Shown one piece after another: positions 1 to 8,001 of a stretch of DNA of 64,000 nucleotides. The stretch is taken from assembly GCF_024498355.1 (NCBI RefSeq), contig NZ_CP101833.1, forward strand, positions 2,895,001 through 2,959,000, given 5' to 3'. A program made the position numbers and the translations under genes. The stretch is from Bacillus pumilus (lineage in GTDB: Bacteria > Bacillota > Bacilli > Bacillales > Bacillaceae). The notes beneath the pieces are model-generated. The model made no database searches. It was not told the origin of the DNA and saw only the letters and a program-made list of their open reading frames with translations. The first letter of the stretch is position 1, and each line of letters begins with the position of its first letter.

Positions 1-849
1 GCACAGCAGCTTCGAATTTATTTATTTTCTCAGGAACTCATCAATGAAAATAACTTCGATCTTGTGATCAATCAATTTATTCGAGACAATGAAACACGGA
101 GAGGGAGTCTTGTCTTCATGACCTCAGAGAAGCCTGGAGACATGCTGAGAATCAGTGATGCCGGGCAGCCAGCTTCATCCACCCTATACGACATTTCAGG
201 GAATACAAAAACGACCATTCGTATGTTCAAGCCGGTCTCGTTAGGAGATATTTCTTCTGCCATGCAAAACAACGTATCCTTTGCGCTTCCGAAAGTCAGT
301 GTCGATCAGGGCAAATTAATATTGGACGGTGCCTCTATTATTAAAAATAGACGATTTCTCACCAACATCTCTCCGTTAGCGGTGCAGTCTTGTAACTTGT
401 TGACTGGGGACGCAAAAGGCGGAGTCATTGAATTTGAATATGATCAAAGCATCTATTCTTTTGAGATTTTTAAACTTAAGCACAACATCGAGACCCATAA
501 AACAGCCAATGGCAGATATCAATTTGATGTGTCAGTGGAGATTGATGGAAGATTGTCTGAGGATTGGAATGAGCGAGAGAACGCATTTAATGAAAAGTAT
601 CTTCAAGAGATTGAGGATGTCGTGGCACGCCGGTTAGAAAAAAACGTGAACAATTTCGTTGAGGAATTACAGAACGAGATCAAAGCAGATATTTGTGGAT
701 TTTATCAAAAAGCGAGTATTGCATACCCGAAGGACTTTCGAAAAGAAGCGAAGCATTGGGATGAGATTTTTAGTGAATCGGATATTCGTTACAAGGCAAA
801 TGTGAAAATCCGTGACTTCGGGACTAAGGGCGCAACACAATCCTTATAG
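1..849 (+). CDS. gerAC: Ger(x)C-family spore germination lipoprotein, 5'-truncated by the window edge
   Basis: The frame is open from base 1 with no start codon, so the N-terminal part (signal peptide and lipobox) lies outside the window; 282 residues are visible. The last third carries the Ger(x)C C-terminal signature: a long acidic helix, then FVEELQNEIKADICGFY, YPKDF, a W-D-E-I-F motif and a closing VKIRDFG strand. Ger(x)C proteins are the lipoprotein C subunits of nutrient germinant receptors in the spore inner membrane and work with A and B subunits, which should lie just upstream. In B. subtilis the gerA operon ends next to liaR, as here, which supports gerAC over the gerB or gerK paralogues. 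Family call firm; paralogue from synteny. Confidence 0.85.
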   Translation, partial: AQQLRIYLFSQELINENNFDLVINQFIRDNETRRGSLVFMTSEKPGDMLRISDAGQPASSTLYDISGNTKTTIRMFKPVSLGDISSAMQNNVSFALPKVSVDQGKLILDGASIIKNRRFLTNISPLAVQSCNLLTGDAKGGVIEFEYDQSIYSFEIFKLKHNIETHKTANGRYQFDVSVEIDGRLSEDWNERENAFNEKYLQEIEDVVARRLEKNVNNFVEELQNEIKADICGFYQKASIAYPKDFRKEAKHWDEIFSESDIRYKANVKIRDFGTKGATQSL

Positions 850-886
850 AGTATGTTAAAATGGTAAGAAAAAAAGGGTGTCAATC

Positions 887-1255
887 ATGAAACGAGCTTT
901 ACTTTCGGCCGGCATTCTATTTTTGATTCTAGGAATACTTCTGTTAATCGTTGTATTCATGCAGTCAAAAGAAGATTTCTTCATTGAAGCCGACAGCTTT
1001 TCGAGCACATTTTTGATCGTGATTTATTATGGACAAACCCCTGCGCTCCTTCTGATTGGAGGCGGATTATTCGTCGGACTTTCACAGATCATTGATTTGC
1101 AGGAGAAAAAAGCAGCAGTGGCAAAGGAGAGCGTAAAGCTATTATCCGAAATGAAGAAAACACTGGAAGACAAATCGGCCGAGGAGCAAGAGGCTTTTCC
1201 AGTTCCTGAGCTCCATCAACTATCCGAACGTCCGATCACAGGACAGAAGGACTAA
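887..1255 (+). CDS. small two-TM membrane protein of unknown function
   Basis: 122 residues from ATG 887, preceded by AAGGG with 8-nt spacing; a GTG at 878 is also in frame but lacks a good ribosome site. The protein shows two hydrophobic segments (about residues 5-25 and 42-65) joined by an acidic loop with E-D-F-F-I-E, then a charged, mostly helical cytoplasmic tail (about residues 70-122) rich in K, E and Q. It follows gerAC by 37 bp on the same strand and is followed by a clear terminator, so it is probably the last gene of the germinant-receptor operon or a small unit of its own. I recognise no family. A role in spores is only suggested by position. Confidence 0.75.
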   Translation: MKRALLSAGILFLILGILLLIVVFMQSKEDFFIEADSFSSTFLIVIYYGQTPALLLIGGGLFVGLSQIIDLQEKKAAVAKESVKLLSEMKKTLEDKSAEEQEAFPVPELHQLSERPITGQKD

Positions 1256-1271
1256 TTTACGCATGTTCTAG

Positions 1272-1298
1272 CAGCTTTCATTTGAAAGCTGTTTTTTT
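1272..1298 (+). terminator. intrinsic terminator after the 122-aa gene
   Basis: Perfect stem CAGCTTTC / GAAAGCTG around a 4-nt loop (1272-1291), followed by seven T residues. It ends the rightward gerAC transcript at the convergent junction with liaR. Confidence 0.85.
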
Positions 1299-1932
1299 AT
1301 TGAATCAGCTTATGGCGATGTGCATACACAGCCGCTTGTGTGCGATCTTCTACATCGAGTTTTGAAAGAATGTTGGTAATATGCGTCTTCACCGTTTTAA
1401 TTGTAATAAATAATTCCTCGGCAATAACCTTATTCGATTTTCCATCCGCAATCAGCTTCAATATTTCCATTTCCCTTGCTGTTAATGTATCGTGCAGGAT
1501 TGACCCATTTGATGAATGACGGAGTTTATTCATGACCTTTCCAGCCACTTTTGATTCAAGTCTTGGTTCGCCGATACTCGCAGACCTAATGGCATCAGCA
1601 ATTTCTCCTGCCTTGGATGTCTTTAATAAGTAGCTCAAAGCACCAGCCTCAATGACTGGATAGACTTTATCATCATCAATAAAGCTCGTCAGAACGATAA
1701 TTTTGGCATCTTCGATTTCCTGACAAATTCTTTTCGTTGCTTCGATACCATCCATTCCTTCCATCACAAGATCCATTAAAATCACATCTGGCTTTAGTTC
1801 AACCGCTAGCTCTACACCTTTTTGTCCATCTGACGCTTCACCGATGACTTCAATATCAGCCTGTGCCTCTAAAAAGGCGGCAAGCCCCATTCTCACCATT
1901 TCGTGATCGTCGATTAAAAGCACTCGAATCAT
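1297..1932 (-). CDS. liaR: LiaR, NarL/LuxR-family response regulator of the cell-envelope stress system
   Basis: 211 residues: a receiver domain (acidic pair D8-D9, phospho-acceptor D54 in ILMDLVM, conserved K near 105) and a C-terminal LuxR-type helix-turn-helix starting at LTAREMEILKLIADG. It is the cytoplasmic output of the LiaFSR system, which responds to lipid-II-binding antibiotics and other envelope stress in B. subtilis. Its ATG overlaps the liaS stop by 4 nt, so the two are translationally coupled, and it is the last gene of liaIH-liaGFSR. The likely target is the palindrome upstream of liaI (5925-5942). Length and gene order match B. subtilis; confident. Confidence 0.96.
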   Translation of the reverse strand: MIRVLLIDDHEMVRMGLAAFLEAQADIEVIGEASDGQKGVELAVELKPDVILMDLVMEGMDGIEATKRICQEIEDAKIIVLTSFIDDDKVYPVIEAGALSYLLKTSKAGEIADAIRSASIGEPRLESKVAGKVMNKLRHSSNGSILHDTLTAREMEILKLIADGKSNKVIAEELFITIKTVKTHITNILSKLDVEDRTQAAVYAHRHKLIQ

Positions 1933-2993
1933 CGAACGTTCTCTCCTTTTCCTTCATCAAAAATGGGAACCTTCACATCAATTTGTGTTCCTTTTCCTTC
2001 AAATGACATAATCTCTGCGACACCGCCCACTTCACTTGTTCTTTCTCGAATCGATTCAAGCCCGTAGGAGGCCGTCTTCACATGATCCGTTTGAAAACCG
2101 ATACCGTTGTCGATGATCTTCAGCTGCACTTGCCGATTTCTAATAAGCAGACGCACGGTTACCTTTGTCGCCTTTGCATGACGAAACACATTTGAAAGGG
2201 CTTCTTGCACAATTCGGAATAGGTGGTCTTCCACCCCTTTAGATAACGGGACATCATCTTCGATTTCCCAATCAATATCAATCGGCTGCTTTGCCTGGAA
2301 TTCATTTAGCAGTTCAATCAAGCCTTTTTTCAAGTCTTTTCCTTCAAGCGTGATCGGCCTTAGATGCAGAAGTAGTGCGCGCATCTCATTTTGTGCATCG
2401 CCAGCCATTCGTTCGACAAGACGCATTTGCTTTAAAATCTTTTCATCCTGTTCCTTCATTCCTTCAAGAATGGCAGAGGTCATCATGGAAATCGCAAATA
2501 ACTGCTGGCTGACCGCATCATGCAGCTCACGCGCTAAACGCTGACGCTCTCCTGAGACAACCGATTTCTTCATTTGAACCTGCCATTCAGCCCGTTCATT
2601 TGAGAGCTTTTGTAAGGAGGCAACTTGCCCCTCAATCCGTTTCGCCATCTCATTTAATTGATCGGCCGCTAAGCCAATTTCATCGTCACCTAGAGACGGC
2701 AGCCTATACGCAAAGTTCCCATTTTCAAACTTCAAAATCGACTCCACAAGCTGATCCAGCCGTTTCTTATGCTGATAGCCAAACACATGCCCGGCAGAAA
2801 CGCCAATGACAAGACTAATGATGAGTAAAATACAAAAAAACGGGATGCCGAACCACCGCGTAGACAGCAGGATCATGGGGTCAAGCTGATAATAAAAAAA
2901 CATCGGTAGCGTCGTCATGATGACAACACCGAGCGAGATCCCAACTGCGAGACGAACAGATTGCCACTGGATGCCTAAATGCAGTTTCCTCAT
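1929..2993 (-). CDS. liaS: LiaS, sensor histidine kinase of the envelope stress response
   Basis: 354 residues. Two N-terminal transmembrane helices (about 14-34 and 46-68) enclose a very short extracytoplasmic loop, the layout of intramembrane-sensing kinases. A HAMP linker follows (about 70-125, with GDDEIGLAADQLNEMA), then a HisKA_3 dimerisation domain with the phospho-accepting His in RELHDAVSQQ near residue 158, and a HATPase domain with DNGIGF and a glycine-rich G2 region. LiaS both phosphorylates and dephosphorylates LiaR and is held off by LiaF. It overlaps liaF by 4 nt upstream and liaR by 4 nt downstream. Confidence 0.96.
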   Translation of the reverse strand: MRKLHLGIQWQSVRLAVGISLGVVIMTTLPMFFYYQLDPMILLSTRWFGIPFFCILLIISLVIGVSAGHVFGYQHKKRLDQLVESILKFENGNFAYRLPSLGDDEIGLAADQLNEMAKRIEGQVASLQKLSNERAEWQVQMKKSVVSGERQRLARELHDAVSQQLFAISMMTSAILEGMKEQDEKILKQMRLVERMAGDAQNEMRALLLHLRPITLEGKDLKKGLIELLNEFQAKQPIDIDWEIEDDVPLSKGVEDHLFRIVQEALSNVFRHAKATKVTVRLLIRNRQVQLKIIDNGIGFQTDHVKTASYGLESIRERTSEVGGVAEIMSFEGKGTQIDVKVPIFDEGKGENVR

Positions 2994-3715
2994 AAGTACC
3001 TCACATCCACATCCCCAATCAGTAGAGAAATGGAGATTTTCACTTTTCGCTTACTCTCATCGTAATCATTGGTCATCACATACACCTTACTGCCGAACCC
3101 GCTTCTTTTTTCATCAATGATTTTCATATCACCAATGGCAGCTGAAGCACTCACACATACTTCAATATCCTGCGGTACGTAAATATCCACATCTCCAATA
3201 AGTCCACTGATGACGATGGTGCTTTCTTCTTCCGCGATGATGGCCTTTGATAAGTCGATTTTGACATCACCAATAAAGCCCGAAATCGTCAAATCACTTA
3301 ATTGAAACGGCTTTTTCATCAGTCTGACTTCACCGATAAAAAAGTCATGCTCTTTGTGCGGCTTTATCTGGCTTTTTGTTTTCTTTTGGTCGCTCTTTTT
3401 TTCAAGATTGACTTTCAGTGAATGCTTTTTCTCGTCTGATGTTTCCTTTTTATCGACATCAAAAACGGGTTTGTTCTTCAATAAGCGATAACCAGCATAG
3501 ATCAAAAAGGCAGCAAATAAATATCCTGTTAAACTAAAAGTGATATTTAGCAGAAACTTCAAGAAGAGAAAGCCGGCAAAAATATAGGAAACTGAACCGA
3601 GCCAACGTTTGGATCGTGAGTGCAGCCAATATCCAGCTAGAGCAAAGAACACAGGCCAAAACAGATCTGCTCCGATCCCAATAATTTTGAGAAATAGATT
3701 AATACCAAAAATCAC
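2990..3715 (-). CDS. liaF: LiaF, membrane inhibitor of LiaS
   Basis: 241 residues. The N-terminal ~90 residues hold several hydrophobic segments; a lysine-rich linker (about 95-125) follows; the C-terminal half is a beta-rich cell-wall-active-response domain with repeated GDV/GDVKI/IGDVDI elements. In B. subtilis LiaF keeps LiaS in phosphatase mode, so loss of LiaF turns the regulon on. The C-terminal beta repeats resemble those of LiaG and suggest a common fold. ATG start; the 3' end overlaps liaS by 4 nt; the upstream gap to liaG is 69 bp with no terminator. Confidence 0.94.
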   Translation of the reverse strand: MIFGINLFLKIIGIGADLFWPVFFALAGYWLHSRSKRWLGSVSYIFAGFLFLKFLLNITFSLTGYLFAAFLIYAGYRLLKNKPVFDVDKKETSDEKKHSLKVNLEKKSDQKKTKSQIKPHKEHDFFIGEVRLMKKPFQLSDLTISGFIGDVKIDLSKAIIAEEESTIVISGLIGDVDIYVPQDIEVCVSASAAIGDMKIIDEKRSGFGSKVYVMTNDYDESKRKVKISISLLIGDVDVRYL

Positions 3716-3784
3716 AACAATGATACCTAAAATTTGATTTCTTGAAAAACGCAGTTGACTCGCCTCCTTCCTTTCTTACGTTCA

Positions 3785-4657
3785 TTACCGTAGTTTTAGG
3801 CTGCCACTTGTCATCTCAATATCAACTAAGTGTGTCCCTTTTCCCCGCGTACCTGTAAAGTCTCGACCTTCATTATCGGCTTGATCAAAGTTATACGAAT
3901 GATCGACGCTTCCACTTGTTTTTTTCACTTGGACTTTGAAGTCTCCATCATCTGGCAAATTGAATTTCGCACTGCCTGATGTCATATGAAAGAAGACAGG
4001 TGAATCTATTGTATCAAAACTTGCCGTCAATCTACCGCTTGTCATGCTCAATTGCAGCTCCCCTTTGACATCTTTAATATCGGCACGGCCCGAAGTTGCA
4101 CCAATGTCACTATCCTCCGCATTGATATGAGACACTGAGAGTCTGCCGGATGTAGCTTTGATTTCCACACGTTTTGCTGAGAAATTCTCGGCTGTGAGGT
4201 TACCGCTCGTTGATTTGAGCGTCACATCTTGAAGAGACAGCTTCCCTTCGCCATCTACCTCACTCACACCACCACTTCCACCCGTAATCTTCACATTTTT
4301 ATGATAATTTGTTGGAATCTTCACTAAGAGTTCTCCTTTTTCAAATGAAGAGAAAAACAAGAACCCTTTATTTTCAGCACGGATTTTGAATGTACCGCCT
4401 GTTTGTTCCGCATACATCTTTCCTTTTCCATTGACAACAGACACGGAAATATCAGAACGATTTTCAGGCTCCACCTTTACGCGAAATTGAGAAAGAGAGA
4501 TATCTAAATGATCAACCTCATCTTTTTTCGCTGAAGCTGATGTCACCGCTTTTTCACGGGAAAAACTCAAATGAAAGAGATCTCCATTTTTGAAAAGCAT
4601 CCCAATTATTAAAAACACTCCTACAAGTATACAAATTAGACCGATTAACCGCTTCAT
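3785..4657 (-). CDS. liaG: LiaG, membrane-anchored DUF4097-type beta-helical protein
   Basis: 290 residues: an N-terminal transmembrane anchor (about 5-22), then a DUF4097-like domain with short repeats centred on TSG (TSGNL, TSGRL, TSGRA, TSGSAK, TSGSV, TSGSL), which read as rungs of a parallel beta-helix outside the membrane. The function is unknown even in B. subtilis, where liaG is the first gene after the abundant liaIH part of the operon. A -10-like TATAAT upstream (4689-4694) would allow constitutive liaGFSR expression independent of liaI induction. Confidence 0.92.
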   Translation of the reverse strand: MKRLIGLICILVGVFLIIGMLFKNGDLFHLSFSREKAVTSASAKKDEVDHLDISLSQFRVKVEPENRSDISVSVVNGKGKMYAEQTGGTFKIRAENKGFLFFSSFEKGELLVKIPTNYHKNVKITGGSGGVSEVDGEGKLSLQDVTLKSTSGNLTAENFSAKRVEIKATSGRLSVSHINAEDSDIGATSGRADIKDVKGELQLSMTSGRLTASFDTIDSPVFFHMTSGSAKFNLPDDGDFKVQVKKTSGSVDHSYNFDQADNEGRDFTGTRGKGTHLVDIEMTSGSLKLR

Positions 4658-4688
4658 TCATATCATCCCTTTATCTTTTGACCTTTTT

Positions 4689-4694
4689 ATTATA
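4689..4694 (-). promoter_or_regulatory. candidate -10 box of a separate liaG promoter
   Basis: On the minus strand a perfect TATAAT lies 32 nt upstream of the liaG start; the -35 at normal spacing is poor (TTTCTT). A weak constitutive promoter before liaG is known in B. subtilis; the match here is inference. Confidence 0.4.
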
Positions 4695-4725
4695 AGGAAA
4701 AGCGAAACATAAAGAAATCAAATAT

Positions 4726-4752
4726 CGGAAGAAAAAGCCTGCATTTCTTCCG
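4726..4752 (-). terminator. hairpin between liaH and liaG (partial terminator or mRNA stabiliser)
   Basis: Perfect 9-bp stem CGGAAGAAA / TTTCTTCCG with a 9-nt loop just after the liaH stop. No uninterrupted T tract follows on the minus strand, so read-through into liaGFSR is expected. This fits strong liaIH and weak liaGFSR expression. Confidence 0.55.
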
Positions 4753-4768
4753 ACTTGACACATCTTCC

Positions 4769-5434
4769 TTATTTTGCTTTCTGCTGTTCAGGCTTCTTCT
4801 CCAGCTTGAGCTTCTGCCATTCTTTTTCAACCTCATCGGCATAATCTAGATGAGCATACGCACCTTGCTCTGCAAATTGTGCATAGCTGCCTGCTTTTGT
4901 CTCCATTTCTTCTATACGATTCTCCATTCGAAGAAATTCCTTATATGCACTTTCACTGTCTACTTTATTTATAGATTCGTTCATATGCTGCTTTGCCTGT
5001 GCGGCATTTGCTCTTGCAATGAGTGCTTGCTTCTTGTCTTTAATATCACGCAGCTTCGTTTCTAAATGCTGCAATTGTTCTTTCAGCTCTTTCAATTGTT
5101 TCACAGATTGCTGGTAGGCATCCTGATACTCCTTATGCTTTTCTTCAAAATACTTCATTTCAGTGAGCGCTTTTCGTGCAAGCTCTTCTTCTCCCGCATG
5201 AAATGCCAGCTCAGCCTGCTTCTTTCGCTTATCAGCAAATGCTTCTGTCTCATCTGCTTGACGCAGGAAGCCTTGCTGAATCGTTTGCTGTTTGATGATC
5301 GCATGTTTCGCTTTGGCAATATCGTCCTCCATATCACGAACGTATTGATTCAGCATCACACGTGGATTCTCCAGTTTATCTAAGCCTTCATTGACGGTTG
5401 CAACAAACATATCTCTTACTCTTCTTAATACCAT
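4769..5434 (-). CDS. liaH: LiaH, phage-shock-protein A/IM30 family protein
   Basis: 221 residues, almost entirely charged coiled coil, starting MVLRRVRDMFVATVNEGLDKLENP with the PspA/IM30 amphipathic N-terminal helix and the DPxxxLNQYVRDME-like motif. PspA-type proteins form large rings or rods that protect the inner face of the membrane during stress. It follows liaI by 15 bp and should be co-transcribed and highly induced with it; LiaI is thought to recruit LiaH to the membrane. The Q/K-rich tail (EKKPEQQKAK) is variable in the family. Length agrees with B. subtilis LiaH. Confidence 0.96.
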   Translation of the reverse strand: MVLRRVRDMFVATVNEGLDKLENPRVMLNQYVRDMEDDIAKAKHAIIKQQTIQQGFLRQADETEAFADKRKKQAELAFHAGEEELARKALTEMKYFEEKHKEYQDAYQQSVKQLKELKEQLQHLETKLRDIKDKKQALIARANAAQAKQHMNESINKVDSESAYKEFLRMENRIEEMETKAGSYAQFAEQGAYAHLDYADEVEKEWQKLKLEKKPEQQKAK

Positions 5435-5449
5435 TTAATATTCCTCCCT

Positions 5450-5842
5450 TTATTTTTTCTTTAAAAAGTCTTCCCATTCTTGATCAAATGACGTATGGAT
5501 GGGTTCTTCCATGTTCGGTGCCGCACCCGGCTCCCCATATGATCTGCCTGATGATTCTTTAGCTGATTCACCATTTACCATCGTCCAGCCAAAATAGAGA
5601 AGTGCTCCAGCAAATGCAATTCCGAGTAAAAATGGCAGAGATTGCACAACGAGCAGCACACCGATGACAGCTAGAATGACACCTGCGGTTTTACTGCCTT
5701 TATCATATTTTTTTACGCCTACATAGATGAGCCACGCCCCAATAAGAGTTGGGATCAGCCCTCCTAGTGAACCACCAAAGAAGATGGATAAACCGACAAA
5801 CATAAGAATCGAACCGATGATTGTTTTACTTGTTATTTTCAT
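5450..5842 (-). CDS. liaI: LiaI, small membrane protein of the lia operon
   Basis: 130 residues from the ATG at 5842 (MKITSKTIIG). An in-frame ATG at 5848 sits one base after AAGGAGG, too close to use, whereas 5842 leaves 7 nt. Hydrophobic helices occupy about residues 7-50 and 58-80, and the C-terminus is hydrophilic, ending EEDFLKKK-like (QEWEDFLKKK), as in B. subtilis LiaI. It is the first gene of the liaIH-GFSR operon and serves as membrane anchor for LiaH. The promoter lies immediately upstream with a 7-4-7 palindrome at 5925-5942. Confidence 0.93.
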   Translation of the reverse strand: MKITSKTIIGSILMFVGLSIFFGGSLGGLIPTLIGAWLIYVGVKKYDKGSKTAGVILAVIGVLLVVQSLPFLLGIAFAGALLYFGWTMVNGESAKESSGRSYGEPGAAPNMEEPIHTSFDQEWEDFLKKK

Positions 5843-5865
5843 CTTCATGCCTCCTTTCTTGCTCC

Positions 5866-5942
5866 TTGCTTTTACTATAGTCAAAAAAGAAAGCTAGCAA
5901 AACGTGTCGCAGATTGATCTTTGATTGCGACCAGAGTCGTAA
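5866..5942 (-). promoter_or_regulatory. liaI promoter region with candidate LiaR operator
   Basis: An interrupted palindrome TTRCGAC-4nt-GTCGYAA covers 5925-5942. About 47 bp downstream on the minus strand is a -10-like TATAGT (preceded by TTGAC), with a weak -35 (TTTTGC) 17 bp before it, typical of an activator-dependent promoter. A short leader leads to the liaI ribosome site. Position and symmetry fit LiaR binding; consensus not checked. Confidence 0.55.
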
Positions 5943-5970
5943 CTATGCTCAGACTAAGCGTTAGAATCCA

Positions 5971-6003
5971 ACAAAAAAGCACTCTTCTGATTCGAAGAGT
6001 GCT
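5971..6003 (-). terminator. terminator of yvqK
   Basis: Stem AGCACTCTTC / GAAGAGTGCT with a 6-nt loop, followed on the minus strand by six T residues, directly after the yvqK stop. It insulates the lia promoter from upstream transcription. Confidence 0.85.
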
Positions 6004-6008
6004 TCCCT

Positions 6009-6578
6009 TTATTTAGAACGAAACACGTCTGCACTTCGTTCATATTCAACATCCGTTTCACCGAGCCGATGATTGACGATACGTGCGGCTGCAAACAAAT
6101 AGTCAGAAAGACGGTTCACATATGTGAGCGTAACTGCTGGAATCTCCTCCTGCTTCGCCAGCGTCACAATATGCCGCTCTGCTCTTCTGACGACTGTCCG
6201 CGCTACATGCAAGAAAGCAGCGCCTTCCTGGCCACCCGGTAAAATAAACTTGGTAAGCGGTGAGGCTTCCTCTACATACACATCCATTCTTTGCTCAAGG
6301 AATGCCACCGATTTTTCTGTTAATTTGCCTTCTTTACGCGGCTTCAATGCTGCCAAATCGCCGCCGCAGTCAAAAAGCTCATGCTGAATGACGATCAGCT
6401 CTGACAAGATATCTTGAAACAATTCGCCATGCTGCCGTAAATTTGCATGCGCAAGTCCAATGAAGCTATTCGCCTCATCTAACGTACCGTACGCTTCTAC
6501 TCTCATGTCATCTTTATCGGCTCTTCCACCAATCAAGCCTGTTTGGCCTTGATCCCCGGTTTTTGTATAAAGTTTCAT
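6009..6578 (-). CDS. yvqK: PduO-type ATP:cob(I)alamin adenosyltransferase
   Basis: 189 residues, the normal length of the family. N-terminal KLYTKTGDQGQTGLIGG is the ATP-binding motif of PduO enzymes; the second half holds the conserved ARTVVRRAERHIV and NRLSDYLFAAAR helices that complete the trimer active site. It transfers the adenosyl group of ATP to cob(I)alamin to make adenosylcobalamin in the cytoplasm. It lies just downstream of a corrinoid-type ABC importer (yvrABC), a functional link between uptake and activation, but each unit has its own terminator. A GGGGG ribosome site precedes the ATG by 7 nt. Confidence 0.94.
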   Translation of the reverse strand: MKLYTKTGDQGQTGLIGGRADKDDMRVEAYGTLDEANSFIGLAHANLRQHGELFQDILSELIVIQHELFDCGGDLAALKPRKEGKLTEKSVAFLEQRMDVYVEEASPLTKFILPGGQEGAAFLHVARTVVRRAERHIVTLAKQEEIPAVTLTYVNRLSDYLFAAARIVNHRLGETDVEYERSADVFRSK

Positions 6579-6693
6579 CGGTTTTCCCCCTGTCTATCGC
6601 TTTGTCCTCTTAGTATACCCTGAAGTGAATAGGATGTATTTGTTTTACTGAAACACTGTGATTTTCATGTTCTGTCGATTTGAATACGAAACG

Positions 6694-6724
6694 CAAAAAA
6701 GTGAACGAGTCCGTTCACTTTTTA
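6694..6724 (-). terminator. terminator overlapping the 3' end of yvrA
   Basis: AAAAAGTGAAC / GTTCACTTTTT stem with a 6-nt loop; the T tract follows on the minus strand. The stem includes the stop codon and last codons of yvrA (stop at 6715-6717). Confidence 0.8.
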
Positions 6725-8001
6725 ATTGCATCCAATGTATGTAGAAGACGGTGCACTTTTTTTCGTAATCTTACGTGTAAAATAACATCAGGTTCCTTCT
6801 CTATGGCATTGGCAGAAGCGATACAAAGATGATGGATGGGGATGCTCGTCTCTTGTTGAATGATCTGCATAAGCTGACTCATCAGCTGAATAGACGCTCC
6901 ATCTGATAAAGACCCTTTCAGCACAAGCCAAACGGTCAGCTTTTCTTGCTGACGCATCCCGTAAAGAACTATATCCTCTTCATTGTCTTCTGCGGCGTAT
7001 TGCTTTGGTCCATCAGATTGGCGGAGAAACAAGCTGCCTTCACAACCATCTAGCATTTCATGAAGAGTTTCAGTTCCCGTTCCGAGTGATCTTTTCCAAA
7101 AGAAGCCTCCGCTTTTCTCATGTGAAGAAAGTATGCGAAGCGGCTGTTTGATGGAAAACGTCATTCCTTTTGAGCCATGTGTTCTCCAGCCATCCGCTAA
7201 CTTCACACTTGATGCTTTAGAAGTGGCAGCAGGCTCAATCATCAGCTGTGGGTTTGCTCGCAGTGGATGCTGGAGCGGTGTAACATTCGTTTCATACACA
7301 CGGTTGATCCGCTCTGTCGTCAAGACGTGATGCGGCTGTCCTAACATTTCAGCCTTTCCTTCATGAATCAGCAGCAGCCGATCGCAATACAGACTGGCGA
7401 TGTTTACATCATGAAACACACCGACCACCGTTAATCTAGAGGAAGTGGTCTCTTCTTTAATTAAATCAAGCAATTCTTTTTGATAGGCTAAATCAAGAAA
7501 ACTTGTTGGTTCATCCAGCAATAAATATTCAGGCTGCTGAGCTAATGCCTGAGCCAAATACACGCGCTGCTGTTCTCCCCCGCTTAACTCATGGATAGAT
7601 TGATCCTTAAATTGAGCAACATCCGTTTGTTCCATCACTCTGCTTACGACCTGCACATCTTCTTTCGTGACAGATTGCAGCCATCCTTTTTGATAAGGAT
7701 AACGCCCAAATTGAACAGTTTCTTCGACTGTAAATGAGAAGGCCTGCTCGGTTTTCTGCGGTAAAACAGCTAGTTTTTGTGCAAGCGTTTTCGGCCGGTA
7801 GGATTGAACCAGATGACCGCTTAGGCGTACTTGACCGCTCTCTGGTGCTAAAATACCTGCTATCATTTTGAGCAAGGTCGTCTTGCCGCTCCCATTTGGT
7901 CCAAGTATACCGAGAAATTCTCCTTGCTTCACCTCAAAACTGATGCCACGAATGACCTCTTTCTCACCATACCCACCTTTAACTTCCTTCACTTGAATCA
8001 T
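6715..8001 (-). CDS. yvrA: corrinoid/iron-type ABC transporter ATPase with a C-terminal extra domain
   Basis: 428 residues. Residues 1-250 are a complete FecCD-type ABC ATPase: Walker A GPNGSGKTT, Q-loop, signature LSGGEQQR, Walker B YLLLDEPTSFLD and the H-loop. About 170 further residues follow; they resemble no ATPase part and look like a separate cytoplasmic domain (starting near VKLADGWRTHG, with GTETLHEMLDG and LTVWLVLKGSLSDG). B. subtilis YvrA is similarly long, so the fusion is old. The gene overlaps yvrB by 4 nt and ends the yvrC-yvrB-yvrA operon. Vitamin B12/cobinamide as substrate is inferred from family and the neighbouring cobalamin adenosyltransferase. Confidence 0.88.
   Translation of the reverse strand: MIQVKEVKGGYGEKEVIRGISFEVKQGEFLGILGPNGSGKTTLLKMIAGILAPESGQVRLSGHLVQSYRPKTLAQKLAVLPQKTEQAFSFTVEETVQFGRYPYQKGWLQSVTKEDVQVVSRVMEQTDVAQFKDQSIHELSGGEQQRVYLAQALAQQPEYLLLDEPTSFLDLAYQKELLDLIKEETTSSRLTVVGVFHDVNIASLYCDRLLLIHEGKAEMLGQPHHVLTTERINRVYETNVTPLQHPLRANPQLMIEPAATSKASSVKLADGWRTHGSKGMTFSIKQPLRILSSHEKSGGFFWKRSLGTGTETLHEMLDGCEGSLFLRQSDGPKQYAAEDNEEDIVLYGMRQQEKLTVWLVLKGSLSDGASIQLMSQLMQIIQQETSIPIHHLCIASANAIEKEPDVILHVRLRKKVHRLLHTLDAIKK

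Noticed and set aside
5066..5383. 105-codon frame antisense to liaH
   Set aside because: Low-complexity shadow of the charged coiled coil on the other strand; no ribosome site.
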